A DNA stretch of 64,000 nt from Lingula anatina (GCF_001039355.2 NW_019775636.1:6798-70797); one strand, 5' to 3'; counted from the first letter of the stretch, positions 1 through 11,800 are shown. Program-made: numbers and translations. Notes: generated by a model not told the origin, from the sequence alone.

Positions 1-576
1 TTGTATTTTAGACCAAAAAGTGAAATAAAATGGGAAAGTGAGTTGAATGTGTACCACGATGAAAAATGGTGGATGGAAAAGAATAACTCGATTAAGAAGT
101 TGGATGATATGAGCCTTAGATGGTTTCAATATCGACTGGTCCATAGAATCTTAGGAACAAATTCTTTTTTATTTCGGATAAATGTAGTAGAATCAAATTT
201 ATGTGTATTTTGTATAAAAGAGGAGGAAACTTTTGTTCATTTGTTTTGGGAATGCGGTAGAATTTCAGAAATCTGGGAACAAGTAAGAGAATGGTTAGAA
301 AATGATTTAAATATAAAAGAAAGATTAAACTTAATTGACATTATATTTGGAAAAAAACAAAGTTTGGTAAATTTAATTATTTGTCTGGTTAAGAAATTTA
401 TATATTGCCAGAAAATGACCAAAAGTGTCCCAGATTTCTTGAAAGTAAAAAGTTATATTAATCAATATATGGAAAGTGACTACTTTACTTATAGCAAAAA
501 TATGGATAATGATGGTTTTATTAAAAAATGGAAAAAATTAGGAAGTGATTTTGTGGATAGGAAATTTAACAGTTAA
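1..576 (+). CDS. LINE ORF2 C-terminus with zf-RVT-type zinc-binding domain (partial)
   Basis: The frame is open from the window edge to a TAA at 574-576, about 191 codons. The middle carries a cysteine/histidine cluster of the form C-x2-C-x8-H-x4-C (roughly residues 68-85, reading CVFC ... HLFWEC). It is preceded by an R-W-x2-Y/F-R-L-x-H-R-I-L-type helix. Both are typical of the zinc-binding domain found after reverse transcriptase in many LINEs. No RT core is visible because it would lie upstream of the window. The start given is only the window edge, not an initiation codon. The frame is intact, so the copy may be fairly young. Confidence 0.7.
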   Translation: MYFRPKSEIKWESELNVYHDEKWWMEKNNSIKKLDDMSLRWFQYRLVHRILGTNSFLFRINVVESNLCVFCIKEEETFVHLFWECGRISEIWEQVREWLENDLNIKERLNLIDIIFGKKQSLVNLIICLVKKFIYCQKMTKSVPDFLKVKSYINQYMESDYFTYSKNMDNDGFIKKWKKLGSDFVDRKFNS

Positions 577-661
577 GTACCATTAGAGCTTGTATGTGTA
601 TATGGATGTGAGAGTGTTTTGTATTTTTTGTTTTGAAATAATAATTAAAAAAAAAAAAAAT
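1..661 (+). mobile_element. 3' end of a non-LTR retrotransposon (LINE)
   Basis: The element enters from the left window edge and ends in an A-rich tail at about 647-661. The coding part stops at 576 and is followed by about 70 bp of AT-rich 3' UTR. Its 5' end lies outside the window. It sits upstream of the coding exon at 856-946 on the same strand, so it is probably inside the last intron of that gene. The clade (Tx1/L1-like or another zf-RVT-bearing group) cannot be fixed from the C-terminus alone. Confidence 0.75.
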
Positions 662-729
662 TCGATTGTTACCAGCTTCCCTATCATCAAGATTGCATGG
701 TTTATTATTTATACTGATTTTAGTTGTTG

Positions 730-772
730 TTGTTGTTGTGTGTGTGTGTGTGTGTGTATGTGTGTGTGTGTG
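730..772. repeat. (TG)n microsatellite
   Basis: Alternating TG/GT dinucleotides with a few interruptions, between the LINE tail and the exon at 856. Confidence 0.9.
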
Positions 773-855
773 TGGAAAGAAATATGCAGTGGGAAAAGTG
801 TTTTTGAATGTTACTTTTTAAAACTTTTTAATGTTTTAATCTAATGTTTTTCTAG

Positions 856-946
856 GCTTGAAGAACATGTAGGGACTAGAATTAATCATTTTGCCATTCC
901 TTGGCCTGCAGTTATTATGACAGAAGCACCTATCATGAAGCCATAA
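856..946 (+). CDS. Last coding exon of an unidentified gene (partial)
   Basis: A T-rich acceptor ends in tctag at 851-855. The exon carries one base of a split codon, then 29 codons (LEEHVGTRINH ... APIMKP) and a TAA stop at 944-946. The stop overlaps a canonical AATAAA at 946-951, the arrangement expected at a gene end. Upstream exons are outside the window. I do not recognise the protein. The call rests on splice acceptor, open frame, residue composition and polyadenylation signal. Confidence 0.55.
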
Positions 947-951
947 ATAAA
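946..951 (+). terminator. Polyadenylation signal AATAAA
   Basis: Canonical hexamer overlapping the stop of the 856-946 exon. Further AATAAA copies lie near 1015, 1107 and 1440 and could be used for longer 3' UTRs. Confidence 0.45.
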
Positions 952-1449
952 GTTATTTAATCCTTTTAAAACTGAAAACATTCTTTTAAAACTTGGTTAC
1001 AGTTCTTTCTAATGAATAAAATACATTAACAGATTCGTGTAATATCATTAAATGTGGAAGTTTTTAAATGAAGTTTGGCTGTGAAATCACCACTATGATA
1101 CTTATAAAAATAAATTCAAATGAAAATATAGACTGATACAGGACTAACTGGGTGTCAGTGAAAAAAATTGATAATCCAAGGTTCAGTTATAAAATTATAT
1201 TATTTGTTAATATTGATCCTGTTTTTAAAAGGAGTAGTGTGTCCTGTGGCTATAACTGTATGTTATGATCAAGAAGCGTAAAATAATTGCCATATCAATG
1301 TGTTACTAAAATAAAAAATAATTTTGCCACAAATATACATGTATATTTGCATAGCTTTAATCCCTGTTGGCTCTCACAATATTGATATTTTTTGTTGATG
1401 ATGTTATGTTTTAGATGTTATACAGTTGTTCATATGTAAAAATAAAGCA

Positions 1450-3500
1450 AATTCTGTTGAGAAAAAATGTCTTATTTTTGTTTTTATTTGTCTTTGCATA
1501 AAAAGAAACTGTCAGCGGGTGGCCTCATGTAATACATAAATGCTTATTTACAAAGAAAAAAATGAAATGTTTATATTTTCATTTCCTCCATTCATCCTGT
1601 GCAAGCTTCTGTTCTCTGCATATAGACAATATTGTGCGGGGTTGGGGATTCAAAACGAGGTTAGATTACAACTAGAATGTACTAAGTCAAAACGAGGCTG
1701 GGTTACGGTTGTTGCAAGTACGTTTTTTTTGGCATACACAGGTGTGAATTGATTTGTGCCATTCCTGGATAACGGTAAAGTTCCTTACATGCTTATATTG
1801 ACAGAAAGCTGAATAAATTTGCCAAAACTTTCTGATAATTCAAAATTGGAACCCGTTCTCTAAGAATGCAAGCATTAGAGTTAAAGTTGAACTCCCGTTA
1901 TAGCTTTAGTAAAATTTCGATTTCAAATTCACTTTTGTACACAAAATAGGGTTTAGATCAACTCGAGGAGCATCTCACATCATTTGAAATTTATTTCTAA
2001 AAATGACCGTATACATAACAAAACTGTCATACCCTTAGTAGTCGAGATATTCCACCGTTTCTGACACCCTATAAATCTCAAAAAAATGTACGCAATTCAA
2101 ATTCTACAACTTCGGGTTTGGTTAAAAGCCACCTAGCGGCAGACCGCTGGCTCCCGGGCTGTCAGTTCGAACCGTTAAACTCCCCCAGCCGCTCATGAGT
2201 GACGTGCCTATTTTTAGATACTCGTTGTCAATAACAGATGTAACAAAATATTTACTTTCACGACCCATATCCATATGTTTACATTGCATAAGTGTTACGG
2301 GTAGTGATGACACATTACTGGGTACCACTAGCACACTCGGGGACAGGACACTATGCTCAAATGCCGGGAAAGACAGTGGAATATTTGCATTTTTCTGCAT
2401 TTCCGGCGATATCCCTGGGACTTGATAATACCTGTAAAAATCATACAGAGTGTTAACGCTGCATGGGGACTACATTGGTTAATCTCGGTTTTACTGTCGG
2501 CTCAGAAGGACCATGAGAAAGTAAAGGGGATATAGAATTATGTGTTGTTTCGCTACTTGCTCAAACAAAGACCCTTCCTGGAAAGCAACATTAAGCTTTG
2601 AATTATGACGACGCAAAAGGATTTTAGTTAACATTTCACCGGTGATAAGCACATAGCCACTTAGTTCAAGATTACCATTTGCACGTATATGTATGGACTA
2701 ACATTACACATTTATTTTCATGCTTTTGGAGAGGAAACGCGTAAGATAAATAACATGGTTAAACGCAAAAGCTTATGCACGGAAAATAATAAAATGAACC
2801 CTAAAACATTTGGTATATTCACTTCGTAAACTCAACTAACCTTATTTTCAGATAGAAAAGACTAACAGTTGGCTTCAGGTAGATTGAGCACAATGTTCAA
2901 TACTTGTTTGTTTATTCAGTCAGCTTCGTAAACCTCTTCATACCTTATAAATACATGCGTTATCTTTCACCCATTGAGTGTGTCCTCTTAACAAGGTCAT
3001 GATGTTTGCATTCGAGAGGCTACCGACAAAATAAAAAAGGGGTATCGCCATATTTTTCATTTTTATGGTGAAAGTTTTTCATATTGTGTCTTCCATAAAA
3101 CATGGCTTTCATACATTTGTAGTCCATCAAAGTGATGGAAATATGCACTACGACAGCTTCAGCACTTTGTTTTCAGTTTGGGTATTATACACTTGCCAAT
3201 ACATGTATGGTGGCATATTTCGTAAATGAGAGTTCCAATCAAATTTTTGTACTGAATTGTTACAAAACCTTTGATATAGCTGGTCGTAGCAATGACAAGT
3301 AAACCATTTCCAAGTTACAGAAGTGTAACAAATGCCTTAGGCAATACGCAATAGATGGTTAGAATTGTATATCCCATGTTACAAATATAGGCAGAACGAA
3401 AGGCAACGCGTAGATTAATGCCCTAGTAGCCTTAGCATTTCGTCCAGCAATTTTTAAGGGCGATGAGTTGTGTGGGTGTGGTGTGGATTTACGTTCGCCT
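1450..3500. other. No gene recognised
   Basis: AT-rich sequence with only short overlapping frames on both strands (for example 1540-1752 and 2122-2535). None shows family resemblance or paired splice signals. Nothing supportable is seen. Confidence 0.5.
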
Positions 3501-3504
3501 TCGA

Positions 3505-3735
3505 TTGGGTTCCCATACCTAGATCGATCTAACAGAATAGATTCATCTCCAAGGGGTTTCTCGCTAAATTGCCTTCAGCTTAAGCGGCTTAGATGTCTGG
3601 CACGCCTACTGAAGCTGTTAAACGATAATTAATTACCCCCTAGCAGCTTCAGTAGGTATGACCGACATCTAAGCTGCTTAAGTTGATAGCAGTTTAGCGA
3701 GAATCCACGATTAGTACGATAAGGTATAGGTCCCT
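3505..3735. mobile_element. Palindromic MITE, copy 1 of a recurring family
   Basis: An imperfect inverted repeat. The left arm reads CTCGCTAAATTGC, then CAGCTTAAG and GATGTCTG, and reaches CTACTGAAGCTG. The right arm mirrors it as CAGCTTCAGTAGG, then GACATCTAAG, and ends CAGTTTAGCGAG. Outer ends carry CCATACCT ... AGGTATAGG and a GATCGATCT motif. Related sequences occur at 26170-26590, 51070-51310, 54830-55020 and 62080-62190. No transposase is present. Confidence 0.6.
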
Positions 3736-5313
3736 AAGTCACCAGGTAACAAAGATAACCGCCTTTGAGGATCGTGTACTCTAACTAGTTCTTTTAAAAG
3801 AGAACCTTGACAACATCTTTCCTGACGGACAGACGGCAACAAGTCATCAAAATCCTGGCTTCCGGAGGAACAGTCATACTTCTGAATTATGACCTAAAGT
3901 CAAGGAGAAATCCTTAGATTTGCCTTTTGGCCAAACGTGTCATTTGGAGGAATGTCTTGTATCTTCATCATCGTGTTGATGGTAGATTGTGTTCGCTAAG
4001 TTCGTGGGATATTTGCTGAAGACTGTGTGGTGGAAAAGGTTGTTCACTGCGGTGTGTGACGCCGTGGTCGGATTGACTTTCACGTTGGGGTTGAAGCAAT
4101 CTGGTAATCCCGAAGGAAAAGGTAAATGCTGACGTTTGTACATGTAGGAAGGTCCTGTGTACATAAATGGTGTTGTATGTTAACTTCACTTGACAGTGTC
4201 AAACGTTAACCTCATACGTGCAATGCCCATGCACACCATGCAACAATTCCTCAGAGAATAGGAAGTTGAGCAGCTGGACTGAGCAGTTTATTCTCCTGGT
4301 ATAAGTCCGTAGAACAGTTTGGGGATGCTCTAGACAGGATAGTAAGGAGGAGAGAGGAGAGAGGTGACTACAGAAGATGTAGAGGATCTGAGACAGGCTA
4401 CTGTAAGGGAGTGGGTAGATCTTAGCCAGAGGTACATTTACAAACTCACCAGAAGTAATCCAAATAGAAAAAGTTTCACAAATGTTGAAGTCTTTTGTTA
4501 AAACAAGAAAGTATAGCAAAGCACTAATAAGCAGGTTGACTGATTTATTTTCTCATAGTTTCAACTTATTTAAATCACAGATGTACATGTAATACATATA
4601 CATATATTTTGTTGATATGCTCTTTATTTTACGCACTAGATTTTGCAATGCATGCATCTAATTGTACTTGTAGCAGCAATTGATATCTCCATTCCCGGTT
4701 TTGTCGAATGTCATTTTTAGCATTTGCGTCCTCTTCTACTTTAACCATGTTTAGTTGTCAACTGTTATATTCTTGGAAAGATCAATAATGCGTTGACAGC
4801 CATTGCTCTACTTTGTTTGTGTAGTCAGGTATAAACATAAACTGTAACTATAGAGACCAAGGTATTTAAAATGACTGAGAAGAAAGAGGGCATATCACAA
4901 ATATTCTTCGGAAAGGATATGACCAGTCAAAGTTTTTAGGTTTGCCAAAACACTGAACACAAATCCAATTGGAAGAAGAGACTATTTACTTGCGGCATTT
5001 TACGAAACTAAAAACGTGATTATTCGGCGAGATAACTGTGACTCAACAAAACACGTTAATCAAGGCAGTAAAGGGGACTAGATACAAGTATAGGTTGACT
5101 TTACCTACACAAAATAGTCAACGCAATTTGTTCATCCTCGATAGCTGCAGTCGAGACGCTATTAATTTTGACAATCTAAACTCAACTGCAGAGGTGCGTC
5201 ACCTTGGCAACACGAAGTTAGTAAACCCTGTAAAGCGGAGGATCTGCGTCTACCTTTCCGTTATCTTGGTCCCAAAACCGGGCGTCTGCGTTCTGATATA
5301 CCGACACTGCATC

Positions 5314-5509
5314 ATGGCGAATTCAACAACAAACGAGACAAACGGGACCCGAGTAGGCAACATTACGACGTTGTCAACATGGTCGAATAGTGAAACTACC
5401 ACTGGCAGTTATTTCACAACCACCGATCTCGGAGACGTCCATTCACCTGTACCTACCAAGAATTATTCCAAATACTCTTTGGAAACTTACACAGCTATCT
5501 ACTGGTCAG
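5314..5509 (+). CDS. Putative first coding exon, Ser/Thr/Asn-rich N-terminus, gene unknown
   Basis: An ATG in good context (atcATGG) at 5314 opens 65 codons. They end at a strong donor (TCAG/GTAGGT, donor at 5510-5511), leaving phase 1. The peptide has no signal peptide. It is rich in Thr, Ser and Asn with several N-x-S/T glycosylation sequons (NST, NET, NGT, NIT, NYS), as in the extracellular N-terminus of a membrane protein. The frame is also open upstream, so the exact start is uncertain. No following exon can be joined with confidence; the exon at 9902 has the wrong phase to follow directly. Function unknown. Confidence 0.4.
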
Positions 5510-5559
5510 GTAGGTTAACTTTAATTGTAAAACTATTTAAATGGATTTTTGGTATTAAT

Positions 5560-7240
5560 TAACTGTTAATATTCGTACGAACCCAGTGATATTGTGTAAT
5601 TGTTTTTATTTCCGGAGACGATATTTTTTGCCAGCTGTAAAGTGCACATTATTTTTTGATCGGGTCATTTGTTACAGGTACGCTATCATACAGTGAGCGT
5701 TTATATATCCTGAACACAAAGCGGCATGTTGCTATTTAAGACATTTGAGGTTTCTTAGCAACGCCTCGATCAATGATCTGCCTTTTTGGTCAGAAAAAGT
5801 CCTCCTTTCACAGGCTATGAGATATGCAACATATTCATCGAGTTATTGACTTGTAATATACGATTCAATAATAATGTTTCGGGTATCTGTCATTACAGCC
5901 CATCTTTGTAGACAAGAAGGTCGAACTTCGTCATTTCAAAATGGCTGTTTTCTACAGATACAGCTCTGAATGCCTTTTAACTAAATATCCGTAAAACTTT
6001 ATAGCGCAAAATCATCTTTGCCCTATAAAATCAGTTCAAAACTTTATAGTTCAAAACTGTTTTTTAAAACGTACAAAATGTGCAATACCGTACACCATGC
6101 GTACTTTCACTTTTGACCAGCTTTTTCGATGTTAATGCTAGCATATTTAGTCGTGAGATTGACCTTGGATAAGTGCTGTATCAATAATATTTTGCATTGC
6201 CATTGGTTACATGTACCTCGCTATCGTTTAACTGGGCTGGCAGTGGATAAAAGGTTGTTAATTAGTTATCAGGTTCAAATAACATTTTAATAACCCCTTT
6301 TTAAATTTTAATTAGAATAAAATAAAGCAAAAGAGTGTTCAGGGAAAATCACGACGATCTCCTATGTTCTCTTGCGAGCTTTTCGACGGTTTGTTCCACA
6401 TTTTAAGCTGTGTATCGTCTACAGTCGTCACCAGAAGGCGCATGTATCCGCCGGGAGAATTTAACGTGCCGCACTGAAATAATTTTTTCTGATACTAAAA
6501 ACATGTTCTACACTTGTTGACTCTTGTTAAACTTAACTTACATTCAATAACTCCCTATCCTTTTACTCGTTTGATTCCGTTTTAATTGTTATCTGCAATT
6601 AGTGAAAGTGTAAGTAATTTGCTTTACAACATACACCCCTTCTTCAAAAGAATTCGTCCTCGAATTCTAAAACTTTACAACATACGCTCCTTTTTTCATT
6701 TTTTTCCCGTCATCAATTTAAATGGCATACGCAAGTTTGTAAGATTCTGCAAAATGAAATAAAATAATAATGAAAGAAAATAATGATTATCTTCCTTAAA
6801 TACTCCATTTCTACCACAAAGTCATGCAAAAATAAAACTAAGAAAAGTAATTCTATATAATTAACTTACACATAAAATTAAAAACACATTCGACAAGAAA
6901 CAAAAAAATATAACCTGAAGGAAGATAAAGAACAAAAACTTTTTAAGAAAATGCAATTGTATCTTGGATATAGTTCGTATTGTCATTTACACCATTTAAT
7001 GTGTGGCCCAAGAGCAAAGATACTTTTTATCAGTTTTCTCATGCGGATATCGAAATATGTTGCTCTCTTATTATGGCTCTGACACACTTTATTATACAGT
7101 TTTCTCTTTCGGTTGTCATTTAAGACATAGTACATGTATTTAGGAATGCACTTCATGAGACAATAGGGTCGCACAGCACAAAAACAAATCTTTCCGATTT
7201 TTCAGCCTCCGCGGAATGACGTCGGAACAGTGCAAGCTGG
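5560..7240. other. No gene recognised
   Basis: AT-rich, low-complexity sequence. Short frames only, including a 63-codon minus-strand frame at 6983-7174 without splice or homology support. Confidence 0.5.
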
Positions 7241-7243
7241 CCT

Positions 7244-7380
7244 TTACAACGCGCGACTGAATGACGTTTTTCCGCGCAGGAGTACTATACCCCTTTCTCT
7301 TTTACACGGCCTTTCAACAGGAGTAATCATTCGTCTTTCTTCGCGACTGAACCACGTTTTTCCGCAGGGGTCCTGCCTTG
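7244..7380. repeat. Diverged tandem duplication, about 90-bp period
   Basis: The segment CGCGACTGAATGACG followed by TTTTTCCGCGCAGG near 7252 recurs as CGCGACTGAACCACG followed by TTTTTCCGCAGGGG near 7342. Both copies are adjacent to related flanks. Confidence 0.5.
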
Positions 7381-8532
7381 GTATTATGTGACGGTCGTTA
7401 TTGGATTGTGACTGACATTTAGGAACATGAGATTTCAATGGAACTAAAAGATTTATATTGTTAATTCCTTTGAAAATTTCATTTGATTATCTTACATGTA
7501 TATACTGTCGAAAGGCGTGATCATCCCAATCATAAGAACATCTCTCCTGAGGAAGCTTCCCTCGAGGGCTTATCATATTTTGTTTTTCATCATTTCTCTT
7601 TGCTGATTTATCTCTAAAATTTGTATTTGATCTATCAAATCCAGTCCAAATCACAGTCGTCTCAAAAACCATTTCAAATTAGTACAGATTGCTTGGAAGC
7701 GATATCAAAGTCTATATTTAAAGCATGATCATTATTTCCATAAAATTGCAATGGATTATAATGCATAAGACTTGGTCAAAGGCCATGCTGTTTGATTATT
7801 AAAAGTTTGGCCGCGGCCTTGAATAATGCAACTCTGGTTGCAGCAATGCAAGTCAATTAGCGGACACATAACTGGCTAGCATTTAACTTGTCGCTTGTAC
7901 TATAGAAATTGTTAATTACACTTGCGCTTACAATCTGGATTTTATAGGATACGTTTTAAGGTGTCTCCGGAGTAAAAAATATCACTGAAATCATGATACA
8001 CAGTCAGTGTATTTTTATTTTTTATATTTTCAATTAATAAGGTGTATTAATAAAGATTCCTTTGACGATCGCAATTTAGACTGCGGCAGTTTAAATAGAT
8101 CTTAAGCTTATTACACTGATGGACAAGATGTAGTGCTTATGCATTGAATCAGCGTGTGCAGTGGTGCAACCAATCTTTAATTAATAATGGAGTTGGAAGA
8201 ACCAGCGGGTGACCGTTAAACGTTCTAATATTTAATCAACACTGAGCGGAGAACAAACAAAAAAGGATAAAGATGTGTCACTCTATGCGCTTGTGGCCGG
8301 GGAAATTTTAACAAAGCCCGACGAACAACAATGCACGTCACGGTCACCTTCAATATTTCATCCAGCTAAAAGACGAAAACAAAAATACTTTAATACCAAT
8401 GTTGACTGGAGATGCATTAGAACATTTTTTTATTTGATGAATAAGTTTTGCCCCACAACTGATTGTAGTACATGTACATCCCGCGATAAGATTTCGCTCG
8501 ATAGACCATGTCTAGAACCATTAGTAAACCAT

Positions 8533-8757
8533 TATACCCCCTTTACACTGGACTGCGTCCTTTCTTCGTCCTATCTGCGACCATGAAATTTGGCATCGCT
8601 GTGGTCCAAATATGGAGGCACGAGCATTGATTTTGTATCAGAATGAATGCTCAATGATCGGCCAGTTGTCGGCATGTAAAGTATTATAATTTTTAACTCT
8701 CAAATGGGGCCGTACTGCTGGACGCAGAAGGGACGCCGTCCAGTGTAAAGGGGGCTT
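8533..8757. mobile_element. MITE with CCCTTTACACTGGAC terminal inverted repeats (copy 1)
   Basis: Ends read CCCCCTTTACACTGGAC and GTCCAGTGTAAAGGGGG. The interior shares ATGAATGCTCA, ATTGGCCAGTTGTC-like and CTCTCAAA segments with a second copy at 47477-47630. The second copy is flanked by TTAA on both sides, which suggests a TTAA-targeting superfamily (Kolobok/piggyBac-like). No coding capacity. Confidence 0.7.
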
Positions 8758-9455
8758 TAGTTCTAAACTAGCTGTCATAAAAAACCTTGCTTGAAAAACT
8801 TAATAACTATTAGACCATTGTTATTTTGCAAGGTTAAGCAGCGATAAATATGTTGCTATATAGCAAACATCATCAGTATGATGTGCCGTACGTAATACGT
8901 ATATAACAGGAGTACTTTTCTATTGATGATGATATCTTGCTCACAGTGGGTGACGAAGAGAAGGGGGTGGTTAAACCACGTAAGTGAAGAATCACTGCAC
9001 ATTAAACGTGCATCGTCTGTCACTTTTACACGGTTTCTGCTAATGAAAATGAATCATATCGCAATATACTGATCTCTTCATAGAAATTCATTTTTCACAT
9101 GAAAATTAGTAAATCGCTGCAAGTCAAAAACGGCTATTTTGTTTATAAGTTCTGGGCTTTGACAGAGAAGGACAGGCCTGCTTTAGATGACAGCCGGATT
9201 CGGTTGTATTTGTATGGGGATTGCTACCAGTAATTAACACAGTTTTCACATGAAGTACCATTGAAACACGCTGGTCGAGAGATGACTCATGAGCTGAGGT
9301 CAGTATAACAAGCAACATGGTGGCCAATAAGCTATTTAACCTTTTATGTAACCTCTCTCCAACCGCGGTGATTAAGGCTTAAACCAAGTGTTTTGGTTTC
9401 TCACTTCTTTGTTTAAGCACAGTACCCCCCCCCCTTTTTTTTCAGGACTCTTCAG

Positions 9456-9482
9456 CTGATGAAGGTCACTTGTTGACCGAAA
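9456..9482 (+). other. Hammerhead-core-like motif (weak)
   Basis: CTGATGA (9456-9462), then a hairpin GGTCA/TGACC, then GAAA (9479-9482) match the catalytic-core layout of a hammerhead. I cannot see a convincing stem III with a UH cleavage site. It may be a decayed Penelope-like terminus or chance. Confidence 0.25.
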
Positions 9483-9901
9483 TGCGCTTTCTGCAACCAG
9501 TCCGACACCCCCCTCTTCTTTCGTTTCCCCCGCCGCACTGTGCGTATCTCGTACAGTCGGCCCTTCAGGTCAAACTCATACAGAGGCGAGAAACCTCTCT
9601 CACATCATACCGAAGTGAAACAACAGCCGATAATATTGAATACGGCAATAAATAGTTATCTAACATAATTCGAATCAGAATTATAAAACGGTCAAGTTCT
9701 ATCACCGTTGTCATCTCTTCACAAACATGTCATAACGCATCTGAGGGTCTTTTATACTTCAATCTGAACTCTGACGTCCCAAAAGCAATCTCAAAGCTTT
9801 AAACCAGGGGCGCTGTCAAAACACACGTCCCCAGGGGCCCAGTCCTGGATCGTGTTATTTTGATAAGAGTTAGTTTAACTATGACATCCTCCCCTTTGTA
9901 G

Positions 9902-10026
9902 TTGCGATTTAATATTCGTTGTTTGGGTGTGGTCGGCTCATGAGGGGAGGATGTGGTGTGGTGTGAAGATAGCCACAGAGACAGAGTACAAAGTAAATGT
10001 ACAGGAAAAACGAGAGGATGAAGACA
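9902..10026 (+). CDS. Putative internal exon of an unidentified gene
   Basis: An excellent polypyrimidine acceptor (CATCCTCCCCTTTGTAG) precedes 9902. The exon carries one base, 41 codons and one base, and ends at a consensus donor (GACA/GTAAGT). The start is hydrophobic (CDLIFVVWVW) and the end is charged (QEKREDED). Phase matches the exon at 10297, and together they give an open frame to a stop. No family recognised. Supported by splice signals and frame continuity only. Confidence 0.45.
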
Positions 10027-10296
10027 GTAAGTGGTTTTATTCCTTTTGTTATTTTCATAATATTCATTTATTTTCATTTTTAATAATTGATTATCAATGT
10101 GTGTCGATAAATTACCAAGTCTTTGATTTTATTACATTCTCCATGTCTGTTGTAGTGGTACATGCATTCTTGTAATTCTCAATCCTGATACTTTCTCTGA
10201 ATTTTTTTTAGTCAGACATGCTGTTCCCTTTACCCAGTTATGTTTAATACGTTATTACACATTATATTTTGATATCATTTCGTTATATCTTCACAG

Positions 10297-10448
10297 AAAC
10301 CGTTAAGAAGGACACCGCTCTGGAAAAAAAGGAAAGGGCGATAGCAGCACTGAACAAGGGGAAGGTGTTGAAAGGGGCAACGGCAGAAATATCTGACGCG
10401 GGGGTCTGCCAGGCTAAAGAAGTGCTCAAATTGATGTGTGGAAAATAA
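10297..10448 (+). CDS. Putative terminal exon of the same unidentified gene
   Basis: Acceptor TATCTTCACAG ends at 10296. The exon completes the split codon from 10026 and runs 49 further codons to a TAA at 10446-10448. The product is Lys/Glu/Ala-rich, predicted helical (KKDTALEKKERAIAALNKGK) with two Cys near the end (GVC ... LMCGK). A second copy of this exon's 3' part at 10615-10720 carries a one-base deletion. That copy is most likely an unmerged contig overlap, not a paralogue. Confidence 0.45.
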
Positions 10449-10884
10449 TTTACACGCAAGGACGATTTGAGTCCACAGTTGTAGATTAGATAATATCACG
10501 GTATTCTACATGAAAAATGTTAATATATCTCCTTTACGGTGATTGATTTTTACTTACTGTTTTTATATATATTGTTATTACAATGAGATCAGTACTTCTT
10601 ATATTTGAACATANGCAGCACTGACAAGGGGAAGGTGTTGAAAGGGGCAACGGCAGAAATATCTGACGCGGGGGTCTGCCAGGCTAAAGAAGTGCTCAAA
10701 TTGATGTGTGGAAAATAATTTACACGCAAGGTCGATTTGAGTCCACAGTTGTAGATGAGATAATATCACGGTATTCTACATGAAAAATGTTAATATATCT
10801 CCTTTACGGTGATTGATTTTTACTTACTGTTTTTATATATATTGTTATTACAATGAGATCAGTACTTCTTATATTTGAACATAT
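10342..10884. repeat. Duplicate flanks of a single N: probable unmerged contig overlap 1
   Basis: 10342-10613 and 10615-10884 are almost identical. The first copy ends exactly at the N (10614) and the second begins exactly after it. Differences are single bases (one deletion in the second copy, GACGATTT versus GTCGATTT). This is the signature of two overlapping contigs or haplotypes joined without merging. Confidence 0.8.
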
Positions 10885-10952
10885 ATTTGTATATTATTTT
10901 GCTGTGATCCCAAGTAAACTGATATGTTTTAATTCAGGCCCAGTCTTGAAAG

Positions 10953-11800
10953 TCCAATTGGGGAGGGGAATGACCACAGTACGCGGGAAGCTAAATCATC
11001 AATACACAAATTACAGTGTATTATTGTCTCACTGATAGTAGACATTTTAAAAATATCCTGAAAATCACGTACATGTTGTACCACCGGGTATAATGTCTTC
11101 GTTTCACGAAGGGCGGAGAATAAACAATTGCATTCACAAGTCGCGTGAATGGGGTGCTTCACGAATCACGCTAAATAAGATGAACGTTTCACACACCTCA
11201 AGAAATAAATAGCTGTATTTTCTACAGATTTATTCTGAAAGTACAATTTTCTCTTAGAATTTGAGCAGCATTTATTTGATTTTGATTAAATACTTTAATT
11301 AAGTTAGTCGGATATTTCAGGTACATGTTGTGTTGCGTTTCTCTTGTTTTTAATTTTCCCATATTTTTAATGTTATTTCNCCATTTGGGGAGGGGAATGA
11401 CCATAGTACGCGGGAAGCTAAATCATCAATACACAAATTACAGTGTATTATTATCTCACTGATAGTAGGCATTTTAAAAATATCCTGAAAATCACGTATC
11501 ACCGGGTATAATGTCTTCGTTTCACGATGGGCGGGGAATAAACAATTGCATTCACAAGTCGCGTGAATGGGGTGCTTCACGAACCACGCTTAATAAGATG
11601 AACGTTTCACACACCTCAAGAAATAAATAGCTGTATTTTCTACAGATTTATTCTGAAAGTACATTTTTTCTCTTAGAATTTGAGCAGCATTTATTTGACT
11701 TTGATTAAATACTTTAAGTTAGTCGGATATTTCAGGTACATAATGTGTTGCGTTTCTCTTGTTTTTAATTTTCCCATATTTTTAATGTTATTTTATTTCT
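10953..11800. repeat. Duplicate flanks of a single N: probable unmerged contig overlap 2
   Basis: About 420 bp left of the N at 11380 (from 10953) is repeated immediately to its right (11381 to about 11800). Differences are small indels and substitutions, as between alleles. The left copy stops exactly at the N. Confidence 0.8.

Noticed and set aside
2122-2535. Overlapping frames on both strands
   Set aside because: Neither strand shows family resemblance or splice pairing.
5038-5313. Upstream extension of the putative exon at 5314
   Set aside because: Open by chance in the same frame, but no initiation codon with better context, and composition unlike the Thr/Asn-rich part.
6983-7174. 63-codon minus-strand frame with four Cys
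   Set aside because: No signal peptide, splice pairing or family resemblance; AT-rich chance frame.
8275-8586. 103-codon plus-strand frame
   Set aside because: It runs into the MITE at 8533 and has no coding features.
9124-9327. Minus-strand frame with a hydrophobic start (MATMLLVILTS)
   Set aside because: Looked like a signal peptide, but the following sequence shows no pattern and no splice support.
10615-10884. Tandem paralogue of the exon at 10297
   Set aside because: Copies abut a single N exactly at their ends and differ as alleles do; best explained as unmerged assembly overlap.
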